Shown here: positions 27,701 through 36,891 of the stretch, piece after piece
How positions within the stretch are numbered: position 1 is the stretch's first letter
Layout of the letters: every line of letters begins with the position of its first letter
Source of the DNA: UTCHB3 sp964531325
Lineage (GTDB): Bacteria > Bacteroidota > Ignavibacteria > Ignavibacteriales > Ignavibacteriaceae
Direction of reading: 5' to 3'
Length of the DNA: 64,000 bases
NCBI GenBank assembly: GCA_964531325.1
Contig: CAZHCW010000014.1
Coordinates: forward strand, 36,230-100,229
Notes under the pieces: generated by a model
The model's database searches: none
The model's input: only the letters and a program-made list of their open reading frames with translations
What the model was told of the DNA's origin: nothing
Made by a program: the position numbers and the translations under genes

Positions 27701-30436
27701 TTGAAAGTTTGGGTTGGTACAGGCGGTCAGTCACCTGACAGTTTAACCACAACCATAGCTGATCATCCAAACATCACAAACGCAGTATATGAGAACAACG
27801 CTGTCTTCTTTACAGCACCTGCTGCAGGTGTTTATTATTTCGGCTTCCAGGCTTATTCAATTGCTGATCAATGGCATCTCGATCTCGATGATATCACATT
27901 CTCACTTCCTAAAGCTGTTGACTATGCAGCCGTTGGATATACTCAGGTTCCATCGATTCCTGCTGAAAAAGTTACACCGTTTAAACTTTCAAAATCCAAT
28001 CCTGAACTTCAGTTGAATATGAAAGGTATTGGCGTCCCTTCTTCCAATGTTAATAATAGTATCCTTCTTAATTCCAACTTGTTGACTACCGAACTCTTAG
28101 GACTTCAACCTGTTATCTTGAGATCTACTATTAAGAGACTTGGTAGCACTGGACCTGCATTTACAGTGAATGCTTCTTTCAACGGCGTTAATGCTACACC
28201 TGTTAACAGACCCGGAATTGGTACTATCGGCTTAACCGAAGACCTTTTCTTTACATTCACTCCAACTGCAAGAGGAACTTTCTCTGCATTCTCGAATGTA
28301 ACTTCTGTTGGCGACTCAACTTCCAGCAACGATTCCATAGCCAATCATAAAGTAAGAGTATATCCTGATTCAGCGATTGTTCTGAAAAATGATGACTTTG
28401 AAAACAATGCGCTAACATCTGTTGGGTTTGGAACAAATAACCTTCCTATGACAGCAGGTGTAAGGTTCACTGCCTCACAAGGCATGAGACTTGCAAATGT
28501 TGACGCTGTTTACAGAAATGAAGGTGCTCCAGATTCTATCGTGGTTAAAGTTTGGGCTGCCGGACTTGACACTTTAGCTCCGGGTGCAGTTCTTTATACA
28601 AAGAGCTTTGCCGGTATTAACTACATCAATTCCGGAACCGGACTTCAACTCGTAACATTACCTCTCGGTGATGATGCTCCAACTTTTGCTGCCGGAAGTG
28701 ACTTCTGGGTAAGTATCAGTTTTGTAGCTACTATTCAATTCCCAATGGCTGCTCATGCAGGAGTTATTCCTTCTCCTGGCAGAAGCTTTGGTTCTTCTGA
28801 TGGTGGAACTACATGGTTCCCATTAGTTCTCAGCAGCGTACCTTACGCATGGGTAATGAGACCGGTTGGTATTCCTTATACTGCTCCCCCACCACCTGTG
28901 TACAGCACACTGTGGCAAAAATCATCAGCACAGGGAACTCTTCCGTCCTGGTTTGGTTCAAACACCGAAAGAGGCTTTGCTTATGGTAAAGTTAATGATG
29001 GTAGCAACAATATGGTTGACAGACTCTTTGTTGTATCAAGAAGTGCCGGTAACATGGTTAGAGTAGTTAATGCAGCAACCGGTGATGATGCCGGAACGCT
29101 TACAATGGACGCAATTATATCTGGTGGCCTTATCGTTATAAACGATATCGAGGTTACCAATGATGGTAAAATTCTTGCATCCAATGTTGTTGGTTCAACC
29201 GTTACAGCTCAAGACTGGAAAGTTTATATGTGGGATAACCTCACATCAACACCGGTACTTGCAATGACTTATGTTGTACCTCCTGTTACCCCAAACACAA
29301 GACTTGGCGACAAGTTTAGAGTTACCGGTAACTTCTATAACAACACTGCAGTTATTTGGGCAGCTGATGCAGCTAATGCTAAAGTGTATAAATTCTCTAT
29401 GAGCGGTGGTGCATTCAACCCTGTTCCTGAAATTATTACTCTCAGCAATGGCGCATTTGGCGGATCAGCTTCTGTTGGTCCTCTCCCTGATGGTTCATTC
29501 TATTATAACGCAGCAGGCAAGAATGTTATGAAATATTCTGCCACAGGTATGATAATTGACACTATACCGGGTACTGTTATTGCGACCGGAACAAATTCTA
29601 TCCAGTACTTGGGCAGTATCAACAGAACGATGAATGAATATATCATTACTTTCGCCTATGGCGCAGGTAACGAAAATGGATTCATGGCTACTGTACCTGA
29701 TGGTGATCCAAATTTTGGAACACTCTACGGAAAAACACCTTCACTCGGAGCCATCGCAAATGCTAATGGTACCGGTGATGTGGCTTACATGAACAATAAC
29801 GATGGAACCCTTACAGTATTCACTCTCTCATCCAATAATGGATTTGGAGCATATAAACTGCTTAATGCTGTTCCTGTTGAACTGGCTTCATTTAATGCCA
29901 CCGCAAATGTTAACAATGTTAATATCGATTGGGTAACTTCTACCGAAACAAATTCGGCTGACTTTATCATTGAAAGAAAAGCTTCAAACGGTGACTGGCA
30001 GTCAGCAGGCTCAGTAAAAGCCGCAGGCACAAGCACTTCTTCAAGAGCATATTCTTTCATCGATAAAAATGTTGCTACAGGTAAATATTCCTACAGATTA
30101 AAACAGATCGATTTCGATGGCAGCACAACTATCTTCAACGCAATTGAAGTTGAAGTTGGTGTACCTGCAGTATTTGATCTCAGCCAAAACTATCCTAACC
30201 CGTTCAACCCAAGCACCAGAGTTAACTTCTCGTTGCCAACACCAACAAATGTTACTCTCGATGTGTTTGATATCTCGGGTCAAAAAGTAGCCACTATCCT
30301 TTCCGGATATATGACTGCCGGATACCATACCGCTGATATTGATGCTCAGAAACTAAAACTTTCTTCAGGTATTTATATCTATAAATTATCTGCCGGGAAG
30401 TTTACTTCTACGAAGAAGATGATTCTGATGAAATAG
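24728..30436 (+). CDS. Giant secreted multidomain protein with type IX secretion sorting domain
   Basis: A 1902-residue cargo protein. Residues 1-27 are a signal peptide. Two copies of a propeller-like module (DUF4623 style) occur at about 30-365 and 1390-1715: compare 'WLGTDTERGTAFGNNKLYVVSR' start (first 20 conserved positions) with 'WFGSNTERGFAYG...RLFVVSR', and 'TANSNGTGDVD' with 'ANANGTGDVA'. Between them lie choice-of-anchor/MAM-like jelly-roll domains ('FEEAAFPPTAWARVDRNTGS', 'NFDTSTGTIPANWTGNY') and an Ig-like anchor domain ('PTSTAFGSTYIGG'). The end (about 1717-1902) holds the 'VPVELASF' beta domain and the sorting signal 'QNYPNPFNPST...FDISGQKVATILSG...KKMILMK'. Probably surface-attached or released; binding role inferred, function unknown. 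Confidence 0.8.
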   Translation: MRNKLTFSLSAIMLVLFLVIGSTQTQAQYRTSVWEKSAKLTTKPLWLGTDTERGTAFGNNKLYVVSRKWAANVYTVDANTGDSTGALNVTGVTGGIYPLNDVEVAADGAIYAANMTTNATTAPFKIYRWSNDAAAPVEVASYSLTAQRLGDKFTVVGSAADNSLTIYAPASTNANSAPSNIVYRWRTTDLGATLVLDSIVLTGVSTTAPGATAAVYPLTTGLSEFAWKANGTQLRRFNADGTVIDSINTNVLPTGSNALTYFTEGGKKYILIYQYTGTPQNGLRLIDVTNQYSTQHLVLDYTPSLGTTANSNGTGDVDLISNGDGSYDAYVFASNNGLAKYKYYFNGLPDVTTVSSFPYTVDFASGLITDGGWSGNFIDRGTESKTNFAARYLYNYIPVAQSGITFGNLISPKIQLPANHRIKFWWKDDDISAVIGQDTTFFEVSTDNGVSWNTVGFLSRAGNMAAYEEAIFDLSAYAGNNFRMRWRDRTNGSGSAWGFGLDDILIEALPMVPVLALNPTSTAFGSTYIGGNMQKTVVVSNNGGAALTGTLTLPAGVTANTTSLNVPNGQSFNLLLTWTPTTPGAYSDSIRFVTNDPVAGDFYYQLTGTAVTPFILNEVVQNFDTSTGTIPANWTGNYTVNAGGGIGWSKRLTRNLWSSTPTGFFTSPLFASTATSVLKFKYRAVNYSGYGTGTATGTPATSFKIYVSVSTNYGGSFTVVDSIGAHNHVADTNYVEKIWNLSAYAGQTIQVKVDGNFLAGDFYSDFDDWFMGTPAQVAIDWGNLQWPLTATITQGDSLTVYGQAYKGGVTDSTGQAFGLKAWVGVSATNTDPSTWTNWTEATFNVQAGNNDEFMASFGKNLAVGTYYYAYRYEYLGGPYRYGGTTGFWDGTTSISGVLTVNPFYITTFPYFQGFEEAAFPPTAWARVDRNTGSTWNRSTLQPRTGTGHARYSYSSSFPGDDWLISPGVQLNAGQVIEVSYWYKAQSGYPERLKVWVGTGGQSPDSLTTTIADHPNITNAVYENNAVFFTAPAAGVYYFGFQAYSIADQWHLDLDDITFSLPKAVDYAAVGYTQVPSIPAEKVTPFKLSKSNPELQLNMKGIGVPSSNVNNSILLNSNLLTTELLGLQPVILRSTIKRLGSTGPAFTVNASFNGVNATPVNRPGIGTIGLTEDLFFTFTPTARGTFSAFSNVTSVGDSTSSNDSIANHKVRVYPDSAIVLKNDDFENNALTSVGFGTNNLPMTAGVRFTASQGMRLANVDAVYRNEGAPDSIVVKVWAAGLDTLAPGAVLYTKSFAGINYINSGTGLQLVTLPLGDDAPTFAAGSDFWVSISFVATIQFPMAAHAGVIPSPGRSFGSSDGGTTWFPLVLSSVPYAWVMRPVGIPYTAPPPPVYSTLWQKSSAQGTLPSWFGSNTERGFAYGKVNDGSNNMVDRLFVVSRSAGNMVRVVNAATGDDAGTLTMDAIISGGLIVINDIEVTNDGKILASNVVGSTVTAQDWKVYMWDNLTSTPVLAMTYVVPPVTPNTRLGDKFRVTGNFYNNTAVIWAADAANAKVYKFSMSGGAFNPVPEIITLSNGAFGGSASVGPLPDGSFYYNAAGKNVMKYSATGMIIDTIPGTVIATGTNSIQYLGSINRTMNEYIITFAYGAGNENGFMATVPDGDPNFGTLYGKTPSLGAIANANGTGDVAYMNNNDGTLTVFTLSSNNGFGAYKLLNAVPVELASFNATANVNNVNIDWVTSTETNSADFIIERKASNGDWQSAGSVKAAGTSTSSRAYSFIDKNVATGKYSYRLKQIDFDGSTTIFNAIEVEVGVPAVFDLSQNYPNPFNPSTRVNFSLPTPTNVTLDVFDISGQKVATILSGYMTAGYHTADIDAQKLKLSSGIYIYKLSAGKFTSTKKMILMK

Positions 30437-30505
30437 AGATCAGGTATTAATTATCAAGAATTAAGTATTATTGCTTAAAACTGATCACAGAATACTTATC
30501 AATAT
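30437..30505. repeat. AT-rich intergenic sequence with ATCAGGTATTA/TTAAGTATT words
   Basis: Directly after the stop codon lies a degenerate series of ATCAGGTATTA, TTATCAA and AATTAAGTATT words, resembling the sequence after the second cargo gene at 33971-34010. No coding potential. Function unknown. Confidence 0.35.
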
Positions 30506-30506
30506 T

Positions 30507-30537
30507 AAAGCCGCCCAGAAGAAGGGCGGCTTTTTTA
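30507..30537 (+). terminator. Intrinsic terminator after the first cargo gene
   Basis: A G+C-rich stem GCCGCCC/GGGCGGC (30510-30516 with 30524-30530) extended by A-T pairs, loop AGAAGAA, followed by TTTTTT. Strong textbook terminator. Confidence 0.9.
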
Positions 30538-30550
30538 TATTTAAAATCAC

Positions 30551-30579
30551 TTGTAACTATAAAAATATTGCTTAATTTG
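30551..30579 (+). promoter_or_regulatory. Candidate promoter of the second giant cargo gene
   Basis: TTG (30551-30553), 18-bp spacer, then TTAATTTG (30572-30579), one position off TAnnTTTG. The predicted leader is about 70 nt. Confidence 0.4.
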
Positions 30580-30657
30580 CATGTTACGGAATAGATTTGT
30601 TTTATCCCAAAAGATTAATAATTACTCATCATATTCAATTATATAAAGGAACGAGTT

Positions 30658-33600
30658 ATGAAAAGACTTGTTACAATTATATTGTTCCTGGCAATGGCGT
30701 CAAGTTTCGCGTTTGCACAGATTCAATACAAACTAACTACGGCAACTGCTACTTATGCAGGCAACACCGCCGGTCAACAATTTACATGGACAGGCTCACC
30801 TGATGAAGGTTATACAGCCCCTGTTCTCATCGGATTTCCCTTTACCTACGATGGCATCGTTAGAGATACTTTTCAAGTAACCACTAATGGAATCCTCCGT
30901 TTTGGTAGTACTTTAGCAAGTGCCACATTAACTAATGCACTTAATGGTCTCACCAGAAGTGTAGTGGCTCCACTTTGGGATGATCTCAAAGCATCTGATT
31001 CATCTTTGATTACCTATCAGTTAACCGGAAGTTCACCCAATCGGGTAATGACCATTGAGTGGAAATCAATCTATTTCCCATACAACAATGTTGATCCAAA
31101 TGCGAACTTCATTGTTAAGTTATATGAAACAACAAATGTTATAGAATTTGTTTATGGTCGCTATATTGTTCAAACTTCAGCAACAGCTACTTCTGCATCA
31201 ATTGGTCTTTCCAATTCTCTTCCAATTCTTATTGCGAACCAGGCAACCGGACAATTTCTCTCGATCAATGTGGCCGGTGTTGCCGGAGCAAGATCTTATC
31301 ATCAATCGATGGGACAAGAATTTAACGGTATCTCCGTTCTTCCGGACTCCGGTACTGTTTTAAGATTTACACCCCAATCACCTTCACCCATGTCGGGTCC
31401 TTATACAGTTGGTGGTGTGAGTGCAAATTTTGCAACCCTCAGCGACGCTGCGATGGCTTTAAATCGTAATGGTGTTTCCGGAGCTGTTACATTAACAGTA
31501 AACTCTGGTACCTATGATGATATTTTTCATCTTACAAATGTTGCCGGTACATCATCGTCAAATACCATTACCCTTACAACCAATGGAACTGTTGTGCTTT
31601 CACCCCGTAATGGTAGCTATTCTACCACTGCTCCAGGGGCAGCTTCAGGCGATGCATTCATAAGACTTGAAGGTTCCCAGTTTGTTACGATCGACGGTAC
31701 AAACGGACTTCATCTTATGGAGAACCTTGATAACATAACAACCAAAACCAAATTTAACATGGGTGTTATGATTCGTAATGCAGTTTATCCATTTGCCGGT
31801 GTGGCATCATTTATTGGTGCCAAATATAACACCATTAAAAATGTGATGATTGATCTTAATGCGATGAATGGTGCTGCAAATGTTGGTGCAATCGGTATAA
31901 GATTTGGAACTCAAGGAACCAATACTACAGACACTCTTGGTGCTAACAGTTATAATACGATTCAGAATTGCTCCATTGAAGATTATTGGAGAGCAGGAAT
32001 CCAAATGTATGGTTTCCAGGGTGTTACCAATCCTGATAGAGGAAACAGAATTATCGGTGTTAATGGTGGTTTCACAGAGTTGAAAAATGTCCTTCTTAAT
32101 TCAGGTTCTTCAAATGACTCAAGAAGTATCGAGTTGAACGCTGAATATGACATTACAATTGAAAATGTAAAAATCATGAATATCGACCATCAGGTAGCCA
32201 CAACCAACCAGACTTATGGTATCTGGGGTAATCCGGCAAATAGTGCAACCGATGGACTCAGCGGTAATGTTGTTATTAGAAATGTAATCATTGATGGACT
32301 TTCGAGCTCAAATCCTTTGCTTACAACAGGTTTAACAGTTGCGATTGGTATGAACCGTTTAGTTACCGGTTCTACTTTGACAATTGAAAACTGTAAAATT
32401 TCAAATGTTTTCAGTAGTGGAACCACATCAGCAAGAGCTATAGGAATGCTTTTGAATGTTGGACCGGTTGAAGGTAATGTAACTGCAAAATTGTACAACA
32501 ATACTATGTACAACTTAAGAGCTCCATTATCAACCGCAGCTACCACCGTAACAGGTCCTCCTGTTCAGGGTATCAATGTCCAGGCTTCCGTTGGTGCATG
32601 TGCTTATGAATTGTTCTACAACACTATCCTGCTTGATGGAAACACAGCTCCCGGACTTGCTTCGATGAGTTCAGCTAATCTCTTCTGGGGCAACTTTGCA
32701 AATGGAACCCTGGATTTGAGGAACAACATATTTGTAAATATGACCCAATCAGGAACCGGTAGAAATGCTGTACTAATGGCAACTACCAATGCAAACTTCT
32801 TGAAACTTGCAGCAACATCAAACAATAACCTTTATTACGCTGATACTGCTCAGGTTGATGATGTTATTGCTTATGATTTTACCACAGAATTTGTATCTCT
32901 TGCTGACTACAAAACCGCAGTTGCACCAAGAGAAGTTAATAGTGTTACAGAAATGGTACCATTTATGAGCTACGCAGCTCCGGTTAACATTCGCATGAAT
33001 AAAGAAGTAACCACACTCGCAAACGGTGGTGCCCTTCCAATAGCAGGTATTACTACTGACGCGTATGGTAATGTTAGAGACCTTACAACTCCTGATATCG
33101 GAGCTGAAGAGTTCACTACTCAACTTAACGCCCCAACAGGACTTCTTTCAGTAAGTAATAACCCTGCATATGTCCAACTTTCATGGACGGATAATACCAC
33201 TGCTGAAACAGGTTATTATGTTGAAAGGAAAAATGGAGATTCTACCAGTGTTAATGCATATACTGTTATCCAGACTCTTATTGCTGGTGCTACTGTAACA
33301 AGAGATTCAACTGTTGTCCCTCTTACAATATACACCTATAGAGTTAGAGCTTTCAACACAACTCTCTTCTCGCCTTATTCAAACCAGGCAACTGTAACAA
33401 CAATGGTTCCTGTTGAACTCGCATCATACTCGGTTACCGCAGTTAAAAACAATGTTAATATTGAATGGTCAACAGCCAGTGAAACCAACGCTTCACACTT
33501 TATCGTAGAGAGAAAACTTTCTGATGGAGAGTGGATGGAAGCTGCCAGCATTAAAGCTGCAGGTACATCCACCACTATTAAATCATACTCAGTTTCTGAT

Positions 33601-33972
33601 AGAAATGTTGCCACCGGCAAATATTCTTACAGACTAAAACAAGTTGATTTTGATGGAACATCCGAAACTTTCACGGCAATCGAAGTTGAAGTTGGTGTCC
33701 CTACTGCTTTCGACATGAGCCAAAACTATCCTAACCCATTTAACCCTTCAACAAAAATCGATTTCTCGATCCCTGTTCCTGCCAATGTAACCCTTGATAT
33801 CTTTGATATCTCCGGACAAAAAGTTGCAACAGTGTTATCAGGTCAAATGAATGCAGGATATCACTTTGTAAATATTGACGCTGCAAAATATGGTATGTCT
33901 TCAGGTACTTATGTTTACAGACTTTCTGCAGACAAATTTACCTCAATCAAGAAGATGATACTCGTAAAATAA
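30658..33972 (+). CDS. Giant secreted beta-helix/Fn3 protein with type IX secretion sorting domain
   Basis: A 1104-residue cargo protein with signal peptide 1-20. Residues 35-235 form a nidogen-like beta domain ('FPFTYDGIVRDTFQVTTNG', 'APLWDDLKASDSS'). About 240-800 is a right-handed parallel beta-helix with repeated 'NTIKNVMIDLNAMN', 'NTIQNCSIEDYWRAG' and 'NVVIRNVIIDGLSS' rungs. An Fn3 domain follows (about 820-915), then a 'VPVELASY' beta domain and the sorting signal ('QNYPNPFNPSTKIDFSIP', 'FDISGQKVATVLSG'). The last 180 residues are close to those of the preceding cargo protein, showing a shared, mobile-in-evolution export module. Beta-helices of this kind often bind or cleave polysaccharides, but no catalytic site is evident. 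Strong ribosome site AGGAACG. Confidence 0.8.
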   Translation: MKRLVTIILFLAMASSFAFAQIQYKLTTATATYAGNTAGQQFTWTGSPDEGYTAPVLIGFPFTYDGIVRDTFQVTTNGILRFGSTLASATLTNALNGLTRSVVAPLWDDLKASDSSLITYQLTGSSPNRVMTIEWKSIYFPYNNVDPNANFIVKLYETTNVIEFVYGRYIVQTSATATSASIGLSNSLPILIANQATGQFLSINVAGVAGARSYHQSMGQEFNGISVLPDSGTVLRFTPQSPSPMSGPYTVGGVSANFATLSDAAMALNRNGVSGAVTLTVNSGTYDDIFHLTNVAGTSSSNTITLTTNGTVVLSPRNGSYSTTAPGAASGDAFIRLEGSQFVTIDGTNGLHLMENLDNITTKTKFNMGVMIRNAVYPFAGVASFIGAKYNTIKNVMIDLNAMNGAANVGAIGIRFGTQGTNTTDTLGANSYNTIQNCSIEDYWRAGIQMYGFQGVTNPDRGNRIIGVNGGFTELKNVLLNSGSSNDSRSIELNAEYDITIENVKIMNIDHQVATTNQTYGIWGNPANSATDGLSGNVVIRNVIIDGLSSSNPLLTTGLTVAIGMNRLVTGSTLTIENCKISNVFSSGTTSARAIGMLLNVGPVEGNVTAKLYNNTMYNLRAPLSTAATTVTGPPVQGINVQASVGACAYELFYNTILLDGNTAPGLASMSSANLFWGNFANGTLDLRNNIFVNMTQSGTGRNAVLMATTNANFLKLAATSNNNLYYADTAQVDDVIAYDFTTEFVSLADYKTAVAPREVNSVTEMVPFMSYAAPVNIRMNKEVTTLANGGALPIAGITTDAYGNVRDLTTPDIGAEEFTTQLNAPTGLLSVSNNPAYVQLSWTDNTTAETGYYVERKNGDSTSVNAYTVIQTLIAGATVTRDSTVVPLTIYTYRVRAFNTTLFSPYSNQATVTTMVPVELASYSVTAVKNNVNIEWSTASETNASHFIVERKLSDGEWMEAASIKAAGTSTTIKSYSVSDRNVATGKYSYRLKQVDFDGTSETFTAIEVEVGVPTAFDMSQNYPNPFNPSTKIDFSIPVPANVTLDIFDISGQKVATVLSGQMNAGYHFVNIDAAKYGMSSGTYVYRLSADKFTSIKKMILVK

Positions 33973-33998
33973 GTATTAAGTATTAAGTATCAGGTATT
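33971..33998. repeat. Four tandem 7-bp units after the second cargo gene
   Basis: AAGTATT, AAGTATT, AAGTATC and AGGTATT follow one another directly from within the stop codon. The word ATCAGGTATTA recurs after the first cargo gene. Too short for a CRISPR; a simple repeat. Confidence 0.6.
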
Positions 33999-34026
33999 AT
34001 TCACTGATAATTTAGATACTAAAATT

Positions 34027-34063
34027 AAAAAGGCTGCTCGTGAAAACGGGCAGCCTTTTTTTT
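34027..34063 (+). terminator. Intrinsic terminator after the second cargo gene
   Basis: AAAAAGGCTGCTCG and CGGGCAGCCTTTTT pair over at least ten positions (one G-T wobble) around TGAAAA, followed by eight T. The A-run in front also gives T on the other strand, so it may terminate the convergent dehydrogenase gene too. Confidence 0.88.
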
Positions 34064-34102
34064 GATATCGAAAGATGGGGAGATTGGAATTTGTGTGGTC
34101 TT

Positions 34103-35104
34103 CTAAATTTCCAAAACCATTCTGTATCTTACTGTGTTGTTTGCAACTTTCTGTAATGCAAGATTTACATCTGTTAACGGCATTTTTTCGATCACAGGTC
34201 TTACTCCATGTTCCGCAGAAAACTCCAACATATCTTTTATCATCGCCGGACTGCCAATCACAGAACCGGTGACACTCTTCTGTTTCATTAAAAGAGAGAA
34301 TGCATTAACCACTGCCGGCTGTGGAGGAGCTCCTATGAAACAAAGTTTTCCGTTTGAACGAAGTGTATTCACAAGGGCTTGCCAATCCATATCTGCAAAT
34401 ACTGTTGTTATTATCAAATCAAATTTATTCATGTGCTTTGCGAATGATGCATCTTCGCGTGAATTTATAAAATGATGCGCACCAAAGGATTCAGCTTCCG
34501 CTCTTTTACTGTCACTCGTTGAAATGGCAGTTACTTCAGCACCCATTTTGTTTGCAAACTGGAGAGCCATATGACCCAAACCTCCGATACCAATCACAGC
34601 TACTTTTGTACCTTTTGTTACTCCAAACCTTCTTAGCGGTGAAAAGACAGTAACTCCACCACACATCAATGGACCTGCATATTCTGATTCAAGTGCATCC
34701 GGGAGCTTAATAGCAAAATCGGCCTGAGAGATTACAAAATCGGCATAACCGCCATTTCTGCCCACACATGTTGCCTGACTTTTAGAACAGAGATTTTCAT
34801 CGCCTGAGCTACAGTCTTCACATGAATGACAACTTCCTGCTTGCCACCCCAAACCTACCCTGTCTCCAATTGATAATGAAGAGACACCACTCCCCTTCTC
34901 AACAACTGTACCGGCAACCTCATGCCCCGGAATAAACGGATAACGACTCATCATCCAGTCATTGTCGATTAGGTGAAGATCACTGTGGCATATACCGCAG
35001 TGAGTCACTTTTATCTTTACTTCATCTGCCTTCAATGTACTGTTTTCATACGAAAACGGTTTCAATCCTTCCTTGGCTTTATAAGCCGCAAAACCATTGA
35101 TCAT
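34103..35104 (-). CDS. Zinc-dependent alcohol dehydrogenase (YahK/cinnamyl-alcohol type)
   Basis: A 333-residue medium-chain dehydrogenase. Catalytic zinc ligands are C36 in 'CGICHSDLH' and H61-E62 in 'GHEVAGTV'; structural zinc ligands C92, C95, C98 and C106 are all present. The nucleotide-binding motif is 'VAVIGIGGLGHMALQFANKMG'-like, with 'GIGGLGH' at its core. The 'WMMSRYPFIPGHE' region is typical of NADP-dependent aldehyde reductases such as YahK and YjgB. It probably reduces aldehydes to alcohols in the cytoplasm. It stands alone between the convergent cargo gene and the divergent glycosyltransferase. Confidence 0.9.
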   Translation of the reverse strand: MINGFAAYKAKEGLKPFSYENSTLKADEVKIKVTHCGICHSDLHLIDNDWMMSRYPFIPGHEVAGTVVEKGSGVSSLSIGDRVGLGWQAGSCHSCEDCSSGDENLCSKSQATCVGRNGGYADFVISQADFAIKLPDALESEYAGPLMCGGVTVFSPLRRFGVTKGTKVAVIGIGGLGHMALQFANKMGAEVTAISTSDSKRAEAESFGAHHFINSREDASFAKHMNKFDLIITTVFADMDWQALVNTLRSNGKLCFIGAPPQPAVVNAFSLLMKQKSVTGSVIGSPAMIKDMLEFSAEHGVRPVIEKMPLTDVNLALQKVANNTVRYRMVLEI

Positions 35105-35223
35105 TTCTGCCTCTATTATTTTGTGATTAAGGATTTATTTCTATAACTGTAACAAAGTTCAGTGTATATAAAGTTTACTAATTTTCCTTAAATTTAAGTT
35201 TCTACTAAATATTTTTACAGATT

Positions 35224-36885
35224 ATGCTCAAAAAGATATCAACCGCTTCAGACCTGAAAATTAAACTTTTTATAATTGTAATTGCCGCTATTCTCTTTTT
35301 ACCTTTTCTTGGAGATGTCCACCTCTTCGATTGGGATGAAATCAACTTTGCAGAGGCATCAAGAGAGATGATCGAGACTGGTGACTATCTTAGAGTTCAC
35401 ATCGATTATGAACCGTTTTATGAGAAACCACCCCTCTTTTTCTGGTTCCAGGTTCTCTCAATGAAAATATTTGGTGTTAACGAGTTTGCAGCCAGATTTC
35501 CTAATGCGATGTTTGGAATCGCAGCATTGCTGATATTATATTCATTCGGCAGGAAACTGTTTGGTAAGTCGTTTGGCTTGCTTTGGGTGATGGCATATGC
35601 AGGTTCGATTCTCCCTTATTTTTATTTCAGATCGGGCATTCTCGATCCACTTTTTAACCTCTTAATGTTTATTTCAGTCTGGTATATTTATCGATCATTT
35701 GAAGTATCAGAGGAAAAGAATTATTTCTTTATACATGCGGGTATTTTTGCAGGGCTTGCGATTCTTGTTAAAGGACCTGTTGGTCTTTTGCTCCCCGGAT
35801 TAACATACATCATTTTTAACATCTTTCGCTATCGAACAGCAGGTGTGAAAATTGTTCAAATGTTGATCTTTGGGATTGTCTCAATCCTTACAGCTGGTAT
35901 CTGGTTTGGAATCGAATTTTTAACAAACGGACCGGTATTTCTTGAGGCATTCTTCAAATATCAGGTTAGACTCCTTACCACGGGTGATGCCGGATTCAGC
36001 GGACCGTTTTATTATCATTTTCTGGTTGTAATGATTGGTTGCTTCCCTGCTTCGTTATTTATCTTTCAAAGTTTTAAAAAAGATAAATCTGATAAACCCG
36101 AACATGAAGATTTTCGATTGATTATGATGATTTTGATGTTTGTTGTTTTGATCATTTTCTCGATCGTAAAAACAAAAATTGTTCATTATTCTTCGATGAC
36201 CTACTACCCTCTTACTTTTCTCGCTGCTCTTACAGCTTATAAACTTCTAAATGGAAAAGTGGAGAGGATCAGGTTTATTAAATATTCAACAGCCGTTGTT
36301 GGACTTTTCATTGGATTGCTTTTATCTGCACTTGCCATAATTGGTATCTTTAAAGAGGATATCATTCCCTATGTTCAGGATGAATTTGTGAGAGCAAATT
36401 TGATGGCTGATTCTGTCTGGTTTGGTTTTGAACCACTGATTGGTGTGTTACTTATCTTTTTTACAATTTATGGTGTCTATCTTTTAAACAAAAAACAATA
36501 TTCAAAAGCCTTTATTCTGTTGTATGGAGGAACTGCGCTTACCCTCTCCTTGATGTTGCCCCTTATATTGCCACAAATCGAAAACTATGTGCAGGGTGCA
36601 CCTGTCGAATTTTACAAATCATTGAAGGGGAAGGATGTTTTTGTAAAGTCGGTAGGGTTCAGAAGTTATGCGGATATTTATTACAGCGAAAAGAAAAAAG
36701 AGAACAGTGCTTCAGGTATTGGGATTCAACACAAAGATATCGAAGATTTCCTGATCAATGGAGATTTTTCAAAACCGGCTTACCTCGTTACTAAAATAAA
36801 CGAACGGGATAAATGGACAAAGATTCCAAATCTCGAAGTGATGTTTGAAAAGAACGGTTTTATTTTTATGAAGAGGAAAAAATAA
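35224..36885 (+). CDS. GT39/ArnT-like membrane glycosyltransferase
   Basis: A 553-residue protein with about eleven or twelve transmembrane segments. The N-terminal periplasmic loop carries 'LFDWDEINFAEASREM' with the acidic pair D38-E39 that forms the metal/catalytic site in protein mannosyltransferases and ArnT, then 'YEPFYEKPPLFFW' and 'AARFPNAMFG'. These enzymes use polyprenyl-phosphate sugars to glycosylate lipid A or proteins on the outer side of the inner membrane. The neighbouring convergent GT2 gene (6-bp gap) encodes a polyprenyl-phosphate-sugar-synthase-like protein, so together they could make and use the donor, although they are on opposite strands. Confidence 0.85.
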   Translation: MLKKISTASDLKIKLFIIVIAAILFLPFLGDVHLFDWDEINFAEASREMIETGDYLRVHIDYEPFYEKPPLFFWFQVLSMKIFGVNEFAARFPNAMFGIAALLILYSFGRKLFGKSFGLLWVMAYAGSILPYFYFRSGILDPLFNLLMFISVWYIYRSFEVSEEKNYFFIHAGIFAGLAILVKGPVGLLLPGLTYIIFNIFRYRTAGVKIVQMLIFGIVSILTAGIWFGIEFLTNGPVFLEAFFKYQVRLLTTGDAGFSGPFYYHFLVVMIGCFPASLFIFQSFKKDKSDKPEHEDFRLIMMILMFVVLIIFSIVKTKIVHYSSMTYYPLTFLAALTAYKLLNGKVERIRFIKYSTAVVGLFIGLLLSALAIIGIFKEDIIPYVQDEFVRANLMADSVWFGFEPLIGVLLIFFTIYGVYLLNKKQYSKAFILLYGGTALTLSLMLPLILPQIENYVQGAPVEFYKSLKGKDVFVKSVGFRSYADIYYSEKKKENSASGIGIQHKDIEDFLINGDFSKPAYLVTKINERDKWTKIPNLEVMFEKNGFIFMKRKK

Positions 36886-36891
36886 GAAGGG

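Noticed and set aside
24728..33972. Horizontal transfer or a mobile element around the giant proteins
   Set aside because: No transposase, direct repeats or tRNA edges, and base use looks like the rest of the window.
33971..33998. CRISPR-like repeat
   Set aside because: Only four 7-bp units without spacers.
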